A stretch of 64,000 nucleotides of DNA from Acholoe squamosa (GCA_949317995.1 OX439051.1:42101250-42165249); one strand, 5' to 3'; positions 23,569 to 34,439 are shown, numbered from the stretch's first letter. Translations and numbers: made by a program. Notes: generated by a model from the sequence alone, not told the origin.

Positions 23569-23941
23569 AGTAGTATAGTATGTATCGGAACGGGACTATA
23601 GTTAACTACAGGATATTACTCAATCGGCATGCAGCCAATCAGAGGCCTTCATTTGGGCATGTGACCCATTGCCATGGTAATGTGACCTACTTAGGGGAGA
23701 GCGACCACCTCTCAGCCGATCAGAGGCCAGCATTCTGGTAACCATGGTAACATGACCTACTTAGGGGATTAGCAACCACCGCTCACCCAATTAGAGGCCA
23801 GCATTCTGGTAACCATGGTAACATGACCTAATTAGGGGATTAGTGGGACCATGTGACCCCTTGTTTGTAAACAACAACACATGGTGTAACCATGTGTCCC
23901 CTTGTTTGTAAACAAAGGGGCGGGGCTAATTATGCAAATGA
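23569..23941. repeat. P1 left TIR
   Basis: About 370 bp matching 63080-63453 in inverted orientation. It contains three degenerate tandem units (about 23633-23845), each with a CCAATCAGA-like box, a GTAACCATGGTAAC-like box and TGACCTACTTAGGGG. These are followed by two copies of CCCCTTGTTTGTAAACAA. Confidence 0.92.
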
Positions 23942-24140
23942 GTTACTCCTGAATTTTTTTGTTTGTTTTTTAAATAAACTTATGAATGAAATAAAACACA
24001 ACAAAATATATTACTTTCATGAATCATTTCAATCAATCATTTTTTCTTTCGTCCGAACAGTCCGCAAAGTCTCACTTTGCCAGTCTCACAGTCACTGACT
24101 CTCTCCATCATACATTGCACTAGTTTGGATAAATCCAATA

Positions 24141-24382
24141 CTATTTCGGCCAGATATAGGACCTTTGTCTGCATGAATTGTAGACGCTTGCAGCACCTGT
24201 TTCCTCTTTTTCCGCTTTCTTCACATCATCATCATTGCGAGCCTCTGACTCACAGACCGGTCTCTCAGTTTTGGGTTTTTGGTCATCCGCATGACGCATT
24301 TCTTGGGGTTTTTTGTTCGACATGCTTCAATCAGGAAATGGACACAATGAGGGCCACAGGTGTCAGCACTAGTGTCTTTGAG
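24141..24382 (-). other. P1 small charged ORF region
   Basis: Between the TIR and the protease remnant lies only a 60-codon, highly charged minus-strand ORF without recognisable domain. It sits where P2 has its coiled-coil ORF, but I see no convincing similarity. Confidence 0.2.
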
Positions 24383-24673
24383 TTAAACATGGTTTCTTTG
24401 CCACTTGAACGGAGCAGAATGCTTCAGGAAAGCTAAGAACTCTGCGCTCAGCGGAGGTATGCCAAACGAATCAAAGTAGTACACCTCTCCTGTCCTCGAG
24501 ATGTAAAACGCCACCCAATGTTGACCTGGTAAATGCTGAGGATCCCTGTTACTCACGAAACAAGTGTTCTTGATAGGGTGCTCAGGGATAGTGTCACAAG
24601 AGAAAACACCTAGGAAATGGTATTTTGTGTGAATGTTACCCTTCAACACTTTGTCTATTTCAAGTGTGTTCAT
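24383..24673 (-). pseudogene. P1 adenovirus-type cysteine protease remnant
   Basis: Contains NTCFVSNRDPQHLPGQHWVA followed by YFDSFG, the His-Trp and Asp blocks of the adenain-like (C5) protease used by Polintons and adintoviruses to mature the capsid. It is the first gene inside the left TIR, next to the capsid region, as in P2. Fossil. Confidence 0.75.
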
Positions 24674-24690
24674 ACACTTTCTTATTTTCT

Positions 24691-25963
24691 TCAGTTCATG
24701 TGGTAGTCTGTGATGGGATGTCGATCTCTGGTCAGCTCGACGTCGTTGTAGTACACCAAGTAGAGCCGTACCGTTGTGGTCTCTGGCAGTGTCGCACCAA
24801 AACTGAGCTCCATCCTCAGCTGACCCGCCTTTATAAGGTTCACTCTACACCCGTTGTGCGATCTGTCCGGAGTTAAATCCAGGGGGAACAGCGTGTAACC
24901 GTTCAGGAAATCGTTGTAGGAAATGTTGCAGGAGCGCAAACCCTCGTACATCCCCTTTTCCGTGTGTAGTGCTAGGTACTCCCTCAACGCTTCCCTTTTG
25001 GGCACGTAGGCGTCGTTCAGCACCTTCTGGTCACTTGAAGCGAGTTGACATTGCAATGTTTCAGTTCGAAAGGGTTTAATTTCTGTTGAAGGCATCGTGG
25101 TCTAGGAAACAAATCATCATAGACTTGGGTAGTTGTGTGTAGGTGTGATCTCTGTTGCCCGCAGGGATGACGTAGGTCATCACCTCCACTCTGTTCACTG
25201 GGTAGTTGAAGGGACCCTGTTCTATCACTGCCTTTTCGTGCATTTCCACCACAAAATCAGCTGTGACCACTCGACGCACATAGAGCTTAGCTTTGTGGAT
25301 CTTGAGTTTGTATGCGGTGGTGCCCGCGCTCATCAGATAGAAACCAAGGGCAGCTTGTTTCAGAGAGCGCTTTTTGCTGATTTCCGTCCCTCCAGCTATC
25401 AACTTTGGTTGATGACCTAAGTCAAAGTGGAGTCTCGACATCAGCGAAAAGCGCCCTTTGGAGACGAGTTTCTGGCGAGCCTTGAACCCTGGGTTGTCAT
25501 TGTTCAAGGAGTCAAAGTGACCAGCCCAGTCTTGGTGCCAACCTTGGACGCTCATGATGTTCCTCTTGGCGCCTTTGTCGTAGTTAAGTAAACCTTCCAG
25601 GTAACCTCTGTATGTGTAGGTCTCGGTGTTACCAGACACTTTGAAACCTCCGATGGAGACTTGGACATCCTTGAAGAGCGAGTGAGCCAAGTTATTCACT
25701 GGAGCCATCACGTCGGTGTCGTGCAGGGCATCGCCGTTCGGTTTCAGCACCTCGCATTCCAGATGAAGGTAGTTTTCGTTCAGGTCCATGTACTCTTGGG
25801 ACTTACTGATGGTGAAATTGATGTTGCTCCCGTCTCCCAAAGAGTTTTTCGTTTCTAGCCTGACAAAGGTCGACTTTAGGATAGTAGTTTGAGTTGGCGC
25901 TACGGCGTGCAGGTTGAGCTCAGAGGGCACGCACTCACTGCTGTTTTCGTGTACGTAAGCCAT
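24691..25963 (-). pseudogene. P1 major capsid protein region (F54H12.2-like)
   Basis: The N-terminal SELNLHAVAPTQTTI, central APVNNLAHSLF and C-terminal LDLTPDRS, LYLVYYND blocks are those of the metazoan F54H12.2-like family. That family is the double-jelly-roll major capsid protein of Polintons and adintoviruses, and it forms the icosahedral shell. The same blocks occur in the same order in P2 at 45934-47250. It lies between protease and the pX-like protein. The reading frame of this fossil is not intact. Confidence 0.85.
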
Positions 25964-26016
25964 TGTGCTCCCGCTTCACTTTGGTGGTAGGCTGACGCCA
26001 GCGTCCTCTACTCCTT

Positions 26017-26460
26017 TTATTTATAAGACGCCTCCATAGCGATCGAAAATGTCTCCCCTTCGTTTCTTGCAAGAACTGGTTCCCGCTTGAGGAGCTCGCT
26101 TCTGACGTTTGCCCCCCGCTTTCTTGAGCGTTGTTTTTTTCCCAGAGAGATCACTTTACCCGCCAGACTCTTAAGAGCACCTACTCCTCTGTTTTTCACG
26201 CTGCTCTTGAAAGTACCTCCCTCCATCATGTCCTTGGCCACACCCATGCCAACGTGGAACAGAGTTTTCCCCACCGTCTTCAAAAGGGGTGTGGCCGAGG
26301 GCATGAGGCCTAAGAGGGTGCCACCGAAGCCGTGTCCGTTCTGGAAAGATCGGCCGCCGTACACGATGATTCCGTTACCAAACTGAGCGTTGTAGTAATC
26401 GCTGTACCCTTGTCCGAAGGTACCCTTCGACAAAAAGTATGGCGCTCGTTTACGTATCAT
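26017..26460 (-). CDS. P1 pVI/pX-like virion protein
   Basis: 147 residues: FGNGIIVYGGRSFQNGHGFG, a Gly/Leu-rich amphipathic stretch, then a basic C-terminus (KKQRSRKRG). The layout matches P2 47253-47723 (QFGNG...RGHGLG...KGFKKS). Adintovirus studies compare such genes with adenovirus core proteins X/VI. The likely role is an internal membrane-active or DNA-condensing virion protein. Confidence 0.65.
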   Translation of the reverse strand: MIRKRAPYFLSKGTFGQGYSDYYNAQFGNGIIVYGGRSFQNGHGFGGTLLGLMPSATPLLKTVGKTLFHVGMGVAKDMMEGGTFKSSVKNRGVGALKSLAGKVISLGKKQRSRKRGANVRSELLKREPVLARNEGETFSIAMEASYK

Positions 26461-26470
26461 GATCGCCTCT

Positions 26471-27513
26471 TTAACATTCGATGGGTCTCAGGTGAAATGT
26501 CACCGTCACCTCTCTTCTCATGAATGGTATGGTTTGGCCGTTTCTGTCTCTCAAGTAGATGCCGACCTCGTCCAATCTTTTGGACTTCAAGGGAAAATAA
26601 TCCAAATGTGGAAAACTGATAGCTTGCATCCCCCCTTTCCGCCGTCCGCTTCTGTTGACTGCGACACAGTGTAACAGAGGCACGTGCATGTCGGCCACTT
26701 GTCTGTCTTTAATGGCATCGATGTACACGTACACAGAGTACACGTCTCCGTAGGGGTCCATGATGTAGACGCCGATGGTCGTCGTCACGAAATGAGTCTT
26801 CACCCCGAATCCTAGAATGTGCGCCACATGTTCGGTGACGAGCACGCCAGTGTGCCGGGGCACGTTGATGGTGACGCGTCTTGTCAGCGAGGCATACGAG
26901 AAGACGGCCTTTGAATTTTTCAAAAGGTTCTGACCTTCTAAATTATCTGTCAGGAGCAGGTTCAAGCAACGTTCGCATGCACGTTCTCCTCTCCATGTCT
27001 TGAACCATGGTGTGTGCCATACTCCTCATTTTTCGCCTCTTCTTGGACATCGTCAGGTATTGCTTGTACAGGGCCGAGTTTTCGTGTGTCAACGTGACAT
27101 GCTTTGACTTCTTTCCAGGTTTCAATATCTGCACGTCCAACTCTTTTTCTAGCAGCTCCGGTGTCATTTCGTCAACAAAGTTCTCCTCCGTCCTAGTCAG
27201 AGGATTAGCGCTTTTGATGATCTTCTGCAGGTTGATCACTCTTCCAGTCCACCTCAGGTTTTTTCTTGAAGGTTTTTTTCTCATTGAAAACTCTTTTGGC
27301 CTTGGCCAGCGAGTTCTTTGTGCGCAGAGGAACGATCATGATCAAGTCGTCGTCTCGCACATTGCTCCATTCTGTCGGGAGGATAATTTCACTGAGAGCC
27401 GCATCGTGGTCCTCTGATAGGAGGAGGGGTGAGTCGAAGTGGGTTTGAAAAGAGGTCAGCGTGTTCTGAGGGAAATACTCCATAGAACTGTTGCTAGGCA
27501 GGGTGATGTTCAT
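26471..27513 (-). pseudogene. P1 minor capsid (penton-like) protein region
   Basis: The N-terminus MNITLPSNSSMEYFPQNTLT and the later blocks VYIMDPYGDVYSVYVY, HVPLLHCVAV and EVGIYLRDRNGQTIPF are the widely conserved pattern of the Polinton minor (single-jelly-roll, penton-like) capsid protein. It occupies the vertex position in the shell and lies just upstream of the pX-like gene in transcription order. Fossil; the frame is interrupted. Confidence 0.75.
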
Positions 27514-27529
27514 AGTTGTCCTACAAGAT

Positions 27530-28830
27530 TTTCTTGACCGGAATCCACTCGTTGAACTTGTCGGTGTAACCTAGCCAACGCACGAAAGCTAAGCATTTGC
27601 CCTTGACGGTCTTGTAGCGCAGCACCTTGTCTTGCCGTAACGGCCTTTGGAGACCTTCTGAACCTCCTCCAGAAAGAACACCCCTTTTATCTCCTCCCCA
27701 GCGTCGTCTTTCAGCTCGAACCCTCTGCTACCCAACGTTTTAGCGACATTTTCAACGTTTTGTGGTAAGTGCGATTGTAAGAAGACACCACCTTGTCCAA
27801 TTTGTCTAGTTAGCGATATGTACGCTTGTGTGTGAAATAGTGCCTCAGCTTCTCCTTCAGACTTCGAAGGAGAAGCTGAAATTCAAATGCTCCACTAGAC
27901 TAGCTTTGATGTCGTCGTTTTCGCTGGTGAAAAACTGTATTTCTCTCCTCTTGAGGTTATCTTGGAAGGTCTTGTTGAGAAATTCTTTCCCCCTTGTCTG
28001 TTTGAACGGAGCGCGGATGTCTCTTGGCAGTCATTTCCTCGAACGCCTCGGTGACAGCTGCGCTGCCTTTGGATTTGACGGGAGCTGCCAATGCGTACCT
28101 GGAGAAAATGTCAAATGCTGTGACCAGGTACCGGAACCCTTCGTTGTGAGATGCTAAAGTTTGCATGTCCATCAGATCTAACTGCCACTGTCGATCAATT
28201 CCTCCGGTTATCGTCTTGTTCCTTGCGAATTTTCTCCGGAAGGGTTTATGTACACTTGTGTCTGATATAGCGCCACAGCTTCTCCTTCAGACTTCGATTC
28301 AAATGCTCCACTAGACTAGCTTTAATGTCCTCGTTTTCGCTAGTGAAAAACTCTATTTCTCTCCTCTTGAGGTGATCTTAGAAGGTCTTGTTGAGAAATT
28401 CTTTACCCTTGTCTGTTTGAACGGAGCACGGATGTCTCTCGGCAGTCATTTCCTTGAATGCCTCGGTGACAGCTGCGCTGCCTTTGGATTTGACGGGAGC
28501 CGCCCACGCGTACCTGGACAAAATGTCGACAGGCTGTGACCATGTACCGGAACCTGTCATTGTGAGAGGCTAAAGCTTGCATGTCCACCAGATCTAACTG
28601 CCACTGTTGATGAATACCCCCGGTTATCGTCTTGTTCCTTGCGAATTTTCTCCGGATGGGTTTATGTTTAGTGTAGGCGTCCAGAGATCCCAAGGCGTCT
28701 CGGATGAAAGCCAAGTTTCGACCACAGAAATGGTGTTTCTGGAGTTTGGTGACGCTAGTGAAACTAGAGGATGCTTTGACGCCACTCGTCTCTTTTCTTT
28801 TTCCTTCTTGGTCAGTTTCTTAGTCCTTGC
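27530..28830 (-). pseudogene. P1 retrovirus-type integrase region with internal tandem duplication
   Basis: Shows HQQWQLDLVDMQALASHN, SRYALAAPVKSKGSAAVTEA and SVQTDKG, the DDE integrase core shared by Polintons and Ginger/Gypsy integrases. It would join the element ends to target DNA, giving the 6-bp duplications seen here. A stretch of about 430 bp is present twice in tandem (27816-28246 and 28247-28665), so parts of the core appear twice. Fossil. Confidence 0.75.
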
Positions 28831-29348
28831 CACCTCGGTGAGTCGGAGTCGGAGAACACTTGGCGACTGCGTCCTTTCTTTTTCTTGCTTTGATTACTCA
28901 TCCTGACGGAGGAAGTGTGAGGTGTAGCAGGCGACCTCCTGCTGGAAGTTGGAGTTTTGTAAACATCGTCGTCGTAGTCGACGTCCTTACGACAGGAGGT
29001 GGTGGCGCCGACGAGGGGAGTGGCATCCTCATAGTAGTAGTAGTCGTCATCGTCATCGCTGTCTTCCTCTTCCTCGTTGGAGCTTGTTCGTTTCCTCCCT
29101 CTACCGGCAGGTATTCTGTCCAAAGCTTTGTTAGGAGCGCCTGCTTTATAGACTTGGTTCCCATTCAAGGAGCCGGTGGGATCTTCCATGCTCAGCATGC
29201 ACTTGGATGGCGTGTACCCCTTGGGTCTCGACACTGTCTTCCTCAACCTGCTGCCGTTGATCAGTACCCTGCTAGCACAACTAATCCAAATGATGTCTTT
29301 TTTACGTAAATCACATGAGTTTTCACGTAAGAATGATGTAAATTGCAC
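28812..29348 (-). CDS. P1 low-complexity protein
   Basis: 178 residues. An acidic run (EEEEDSDDDDD) and a DYYYYED tract sit near the middle and Ser/Lys/Arg-rich sequence at the end (SKKKKGRSRQ). No domain was recognised. It lies between the integrase and the Ala-rich protein. It may be a virion core or DNA-binding protein, which is unproven. Confidence 0.35.
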   Translation of the reverse strand: MQFTSFLRENSCDLRKKDIIWISCASRVLINGSRLRKTVSRPKGYTPSKCMLSMEDPTGSLNGNQVYKAGAPNKALDRIPAGRGRKRTSSNEEEEDSDDDDDYYYYEDATPLVGATTSCRKDVDYDDDVYKTPTSSRRSPATPHTSSVRMSNQSKKKKGRSRQVFSDSDSPRWQGLRN

Positions 29349-29356
29349 AAGTTGTG

Positions 29357-29950
29357 CTAGCTGGGTAAGTCCACTATGCTAATTCGACTGGCAGGATCCA
29401 TTTTTCGACCCATCATCTCGCTCACGGAACCAGCGTCGTTCCACTTGACCAAGTCGGATTTTTGCAGTCTCCTAAACAGCTTGGTGGTGGCGTTGCGTTT
29501 CCTCTGTGGAACTTGTTCGAGCAACACCTCAAGGAAGGAAGTTCGGGGGGTAGGTGGTGGTACAAGAGCGGATGCAGGAATCGTGTGGTTGTTCGGATTT
29601 GCGAGAAAGAATTGTAACCTATTCAACAACCTCTTGCATTTCAGCATTTTTTCGCGCGACACTAGGTCCAAGTCCCTGTAGATAAACTGTAGCACCTGGT
29701 GTAATGCGGCGTTGGGATGAAGACCTTGTTCTGCCTGTCTGTAGTAATAAGCCATATTGGAGGGTGGGGATACGGCGGTGGCGAAAGAGGAGCGGTTCTT
29801 GTTTTCACGCTCATCAGCAGCAGCAGGAGCAGCAGCAGTAGCAGCAGTACCACCACCAGGGGCAGCAGCAGCACCAGCAGCACCAGCAGCTGTGGGGACA
29901 TCAGGTGGTCCTCGTAATTTCGATAGCGACTTAGGATCTATGAGTGCCAA
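29357..29950 (-). CDS. P1 conserved Polinton structural-block protein (homolog of P2 50022-50771)
   Basis: 197 residues with a poly-Ala/Gly N-terminal linker. The block MAYYYRQAEQGLHPNAALHQ aligns with YYSTQLLREGLTPDSSLVQV of P2, and the C-terminal TKLFRRLQKSDLVKWND aligns with AKRLYRELSRHGSEILNWN. This gene sits between integrase and the small Gly-rich protein in both elements. Its function is unknown; position and conservation point to virion assembly. Confidence 0.6.
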   Translation of the reverse strand: MALIDPKSLSKLRGPPDVPTAAGAAGAAAAPGGGTAATAAAPAAADERENKNRSSFATAVSPPSNMAYYYRQAEQGLHPNAALHQVLQFIYRDLDLVSREKMLKCKRLLNRLQFFLANPNNHTIPASALVPPPTPRTSFLEVLLEQVPQRKRNATTKLFRRLQKSDLVKWNDAGSVSEMMGRKMDPASRISIVDLPS

Positions 29951-30029
29951 GCGCTTGTAGTGTTGCTCTTCATGGTCATCATCGAGGCAGCTGCGGTGGT
30001 GAGGTGTGGAATGAGGAGTTCTATATACG

Positions 30030-30331
30030 GAGAACGCTTTTTATAAGGGGTAACGCCAGACCTATCAGAGCCGGAATGAGGAAACCACCCTTTTGAACCA
30101 AGACGTTTCTCTTTCTTTTGATGGTGGTAGCTTTTTTGCTCACCGTCCTCAACACCTCAGCAGATTCTCGGTGAGCAGAATGTTTCCCTCCAGTAAATTC
30201 TGACAGATTTCGCTCAACGTCATGATCAAATCGTCTCTTCCAGAGCCTATTAAATGCTCACAATCCTCTGGCGAACACTTTGCCAAGTGTTTAAGGGTGC
30301 CGCAATGTCTTCTGAGTTGATGAGTAGCCAT
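30030..30331 (-). pseudogene. P1 small protein with Gly/Leu-rich C-terminus
   Basis: The N-terminal LKHLAKCSPEDCEHLI block corresponds to LLKHISKCSSGECSHIM in P2 50776-51141. A GFLIPALIGLALPL-type hydrophobic segment is encoded downstream. It probably corresponds to a small membrane-interacting virion protein common in Polintons. It is placed directly after the ATPase in both elements. Fossil. Confidence 0.55.
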
Positions 30332-30389
30332 TACTTTCTCTTTCTCTTTTTGTCTAGCAGAACGAACACAATCTGATCGTCTATGGACG

Positions 30390-31020
30390 TCAGGAAGGAG
30401 TTATTCTCAGGTTGTTCGGTGTTGTCTGCTTAAAGTCCAGAAGCAGGTATGAGTGAGGACGCTTGAGTTCATGGGTAAATATACTGGAGAGGGCCGCCGC
30501 CTTGGAGGGAAACACCTGACGAGACAGAACGCCTATTTGTCCCATGTTGCGAGGGTTCTTAAAAATTATCATGTAGTGAGCGTTGAGACTCATAGTTCGA
30601 AATTCGGGTGATTTCTGGAACAGGTTCTGAGTGATGTATATGACACTCATGTTCCAGTGATGGGAATATTTGGTGAAGATGTCGGCTACCACTTGCTGGT
30701 TGGAACTGCTCATTGAATCGTCCAATATCAGTAGAGTGTGTGGTCGAGGCACAGTCGATTCTTCTTCTTTTTTTTTCTCCCGCTATGTCTTCTTTGCTGG
30801 GAAGACCTTCTCTGAATTCCACTCTATAGCCTTTTTGCATTTTTTCAAAGAGCGGCTGCCACTCGCCGTAATGGTAAAAGACCTTTTCCACCGGGGGTGT
30901 GACCAAATTGCTAACGTCGCTCATAAATCGATTCACCAAGCGTGATTTTCCACAACCAGACGGACCACTGATGATGCAACTGAAGGGTCCTCATAGTCGG
31001 GGATCGAAATCTATTTCGAT
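30390..31020 (-). pseudogene. P1 FtsK/HerA-type packaging ATPase
   Basis: Walker A GPSGCGKS is encoded near 30.95 kb, Walker B TLLILDDSM near 30.74 kb, and the sensor-like VIYITQNLF, LNAHYMIIFKNPRN and LLDFKQTTPNNLR blocks follow. All appear in the same order in the P2 ATPase. This enzyme pumps element DNA into the capsid. Fossil; not continuous. Confidence 0.8.
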
Positions 31021-31444
31021 GAAGGTTGTGATTTTACCACGCGATATTTTTCAGCGGTCGTTATGGGGTCGTAGTAGTAGTAGCAGAAGTAAAAGAAGTG
31101 GTGGTGACTTCTACTACTACAGTCGTGGTGTTCCTCAGTCGAACGCTCGGTGACAAGTGGTCGTCAGGAAAGAGTCATAGCGAGTTTTATTCTATCTTGT
31201 TACGTTTCACCACACCCGATAACATCACCATCTCTCATATTTCTTTTTCTCTTCTTATGCAATATATTTTATTTTCACTCAATTTTACACATGTCGTATA
31301 TATATCCATAAAAATTTTTATCATACTCCAAAGAAGTCTGATAAAAATTATTTATTAAAAAAAAAAATTAATAAAAAAAAAATAAAGGGGGGCAATCTTT
31401 TTTTATCTTTGGGCAAAGCTTGTGGCTTTGCCTTTTTTCTTTAA

Positions 31445-31750
31445 CTATTTGGGCAAAGCTTGTTGCTTTGCCTTTTTCCTCTCCTCTTTAACATAACTGT
31501 ATCCAAAAAAGGTGTTGGGGGTAACAGCACAGTGGCAACAAACACAAACTGGAATGTAATCTTGAAAGTAGTACATCCCCTTCTTCAGTTCGGCCTCATT
31601 GTAATAGGCCAGATAACAGGTGACGACTTCAAAACGATTCCAGATAGTGTTCACGTTGGCCACCACATGCACCCACCGAGTGGGAGCGGCGGTTACCCCC
31701 AAATAACCAATGTCCTTGTCGAATCTTTTCATAGCGCTTATTCTCACCAT
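31445..31750 (-). CDS. P1 hypothetical protein
   Basis: 101 residues with a CVCCHC cluster and a basic tail (KEERKKAKQQ). No recognised family and no clear P2 counterpart. It lies upstream of the ATPase in transcription order. Confidence 0.3.
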   Translation of the reverse strand: MVRISAMKRFDKDIGYLGVTAAPTRWVHVVANVNTIWNRFEVVTCYLAYYNEAELKKGMYYFQDYIPVCVCCHCAVTPNTFFGYSYVKEERKKAKQQALPK

Positions 31751-31854
31751 ATTTGAACACCCTTAATTTTCATGAAATCCCAACGAGTGGGTGCACTGAG
31801 GGTGGGTATCAAACAGTAATGGAGTAAATTCCTTTCTTTAAAGACAGCTTTCGG

Positions 31855-32166
31855 CTATACCTCTATTTTTTCTTTTTTTACCACTTCTTCTACTGCTTTT
31901 GCTGTTGCAACTGCTGCTGCTTCTACTGCAGCTGCTACTGCTGCTACTACTGCCGAAGAAGAGTTGCTACTTCTTCTTCTACTATTACTACTGCTACTGC
32001 TACTACTACTACTACTCCTTTCCCTGGTGGTGTTTCTTCTTCTTCTACTCCTACTGCTTTCGCTATTTCTATCACTTCTGTTACTTTTGGTACTACTGCT
32101 ACTGCTGATACTGGCGCTGCTACTAAATTCCTCACCTTTGCTTTTCATTAAATTATTCATCGCCAT
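31855..32166 (-). CDS. P1 Ser/Arg- and Ala/Val-rich low-complexity ORF
   Basis: 103 residues: poly-Ser runs and SRSRRRR, then VVAAVAAAVEAAAVATAKAV. Produced by imperfect trinucleotide repeats (GTAGCAG type). It could be a real disordered protein or a repeat artefact. Confidence 0.25.
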   Translation of the reverse strand: MAMNNLMKSKGEEFSSSASISSSSSTKSNRSDRNSESSRSRRRRNTTRERSSSSSSSSSSNSRRRSSNSSSAVVAAVAAAVEAAAVATAKAVEEVVKKEKIEV

Positions 32167-32515
32167 AAGGGAGACATGAGACTGAAATATGTGGCGATCT
32201 CTATGTTGAGATAAGAAAATAGATGGGGTTTCCCTAATCTTTTTTTTTTTAATCTCGCTTCATCTCAAGTGGAATATTTAAAAAAAGAGTGAAAATAAAA
32301 TAAAAGCTCAAAAAGAAAATAATAAAGAGAGTGATGGACTTAGCTCCAATTTCCTCCTATAGTGTAGGTAGTAAACAGACGGCGAGGTATCTACAGCGAC
32401 GGTGGTGGTGACAGTAACCAGCAAGTAGCAGTGGTGGTGGTGGTGGTGGTGGTGGTGGTGTCAAAAGAGAAAGCAGACGTGTTCTGCCCTTCCAAGAAAA
32501 ATCAGGGCTCCTTAT
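32167..32515. other. P1 spacer with (GGT)n run
   Basis: No gene. Contains a (GGT)n microsatellite at about 32427-32460. Ends at the TA target of the next transposon. Confidence 0.5.
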
Positions 32516-32517
32516 TA

Positions 32518-33845
32518 GGCCGGGGGCTGTTAGGGCCCACCATGCACCCCCCCCCACATCCCAACGTGACGGGTATTTTTTCGATCCTTAAGGTCCCATG
32601 AACAAGATTGAAGATGTTACCATTGATTATCTTGGGATGCACTACCGGTTTTGGCTCATTATCAAGGTGCGGGTTAAGACCACTTTTGGGTCAATTTTGG
32701 TACCATGTTATTCAAGGGGTATGCTCAATTTCCAAGCTCTAAGACTATCTTACCTTGTCTGGATCCTGAAGCTATTGGTCTTGTTGGAAAGAAGACATAT
32801 TAAGCTTTTCATTAAGCCCTAATAAATGTTTTTAAGTTCAGATTTGAGTGTACCAGACAGTCGGGAAGACGGAAGATTGAAATTACAAAGTTCCTTTTTT
32901 TTTTTACTGAAAATCTTAAATGCACTCCAGATACATGTATAAAACTTGCCCTTATCCCCATCTAAGCACAATATCTAATATGATTTATGTAGGCCAAACC
33001 TCTCTGGGTAATATGAGACATTTTGCAGAATTCCTTGATGACTATGACACATGTTATTGCCTTGGATGCAAAGACACTACCTTGAGCCAATACGATGCTG
33101 TTCCATTTCAATAATCTCCCTCTTTATGTAAATGGATGTTTTTCCATGCTAAATCTTTATCAATTCTCCTGATTCTTATGCTAAAAAGAGTGCTGATTAA
33201 GAATATGCATGTTTCTACTTCATAAAATTTAATGGCAAGGCTGTATATGGCTGAAATTCAAAATGGCCGACAGTAGATTCAGATGTCACTTTGAATTACA
33301 TAAATGTGCAGACTAGAAAGTATCTGGTGGATCCTACCCTCTATGAATCAGCTTAGTAGAATACAGTGCTGCATTTGTTTTGTTGCTAAGTGGTGTGGTT
33401 GCCTAACAACAGCAGCTTTGCATAGCAACCAAGCCTGAAAATATGCTTGAATGTTCATATCTGCATGGTTTCCTTTCAGCGACATACTCCCCTGATGTAA
33501 ACTTGTATATAACTCTTCTGTGACCTCCATCATAGACTAGAAATATAGGTGATAAAAGGTTGCTAGGTTGTGTGGTGGCCTAGCAATAGCAGTTTTGCAT
33601 AGCAACAATGCCCAGATTCATACCTGTAGGTATATACTATGGCTTGTGCATAGTCCCCGTTCAATGACATAGTTCACTGATTTCAAATTGCATATAGCTC
33701 CCTTGTGCACACCACACAGTATGAACATAGGTAGAAATGGTTGCTATGTCATGTGGTCATGTGGTTGCAGCTTTACATAGAAATCCATGTCCAAATCTAT
33801 GCAGATAGTCACAGATAAGTTTATGGGCTCGCCTCAAGAACTTGT
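32518..33845. repeat. Left long TIR of the 7.7-kb element
   Basis: Inverted match to 38951-40234. The short ORFs in it are not supported. Confidence 0.8.
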
Positions 33846-34416
33846 ATGTATAGCTCCCCTGTCCACATCTCAGAATAGAAACACATATAACATGTTGCAA
33901 AGTCATGTGCTTGATGTGAATCTACCTTTTAAAATCATCTAATTGACAGAGACCATATGATGATATAATGATAAAATGATAAAACATTTGCCACATCCAC
34001 ACCCTGTGTTATTTTGTATATATCTATGCATATGTATCTCAGATCATCCATGATTGCACAGGATTGTAATTCCTAACAACTGTCCCCTCCTCCCTCCCCC
34101 CAATATCAAATTCCTGTAACCACTGTCATATCATCAAAATTTATCATTGCTGGTACTGATAACACATATTTAATGTTTTAGAAGCACGAAATATCTACCC
34201 TGTCCTTACTGTTTGGCAGCTACCGCGTATCTGAACGTTCAAAGGTGAACATTCTCTATGACATCACAGTATCTGTATTCAAGACTACCAGTGACATCAC
34301 AAGTAACCATGAGGGTGGTTGCTTGGTGATTGTCAGTTGCTAGGTGATGTCAACAACTGTGTTGACAGTGACTTTGCAGTTATTATCACAGAGATAGGTT
34401 ACTGTGAAAGTGAGCG
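33846..34416. other. Interior spacer, no gene
   Basis: About 570 bp between the left TIR and the Penelope-like element's hammerhead-like core. Nothing recognised. Confidence 0.4.
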
Positions 34417-34439
34417 GTTTCATCCAAGGGACTCATCAG
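34417..34439 (-). ncRNA. Hammerhead-like core at the Penelope 3' side
   Basis: Minus strand: CTGATGA, stem GTCC/GGAT with a CTT loop, then GAAAC. It lies about 310 bp beyond the stop of the Penelope-like ORF on the same strand, where Penelope-like elements are known to carry hammerheads. Stems I and III are not convincing, so activity is doubtful. Confidence 0.4.

Noticed and set aside
24077-24436. Plus-strand ORF just inside the P1 TIR
   Set aside because: No domain or P2 counterpart, and it opposes the direction of all left-block genes.
28860-29309. Plus-strand 149-codon ORF in P1
   Set aside because: Shadow of the acidic minus-strand gene at 28812-29348.
31899-32179. Poly-Leu, poly-Tyr and poly-Val ORFs
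   Set aside because: Alternate-frame shadows of trinucleotide repeats; only the minus-strand Ser/Arg-rich frame was kept, at low confidence.
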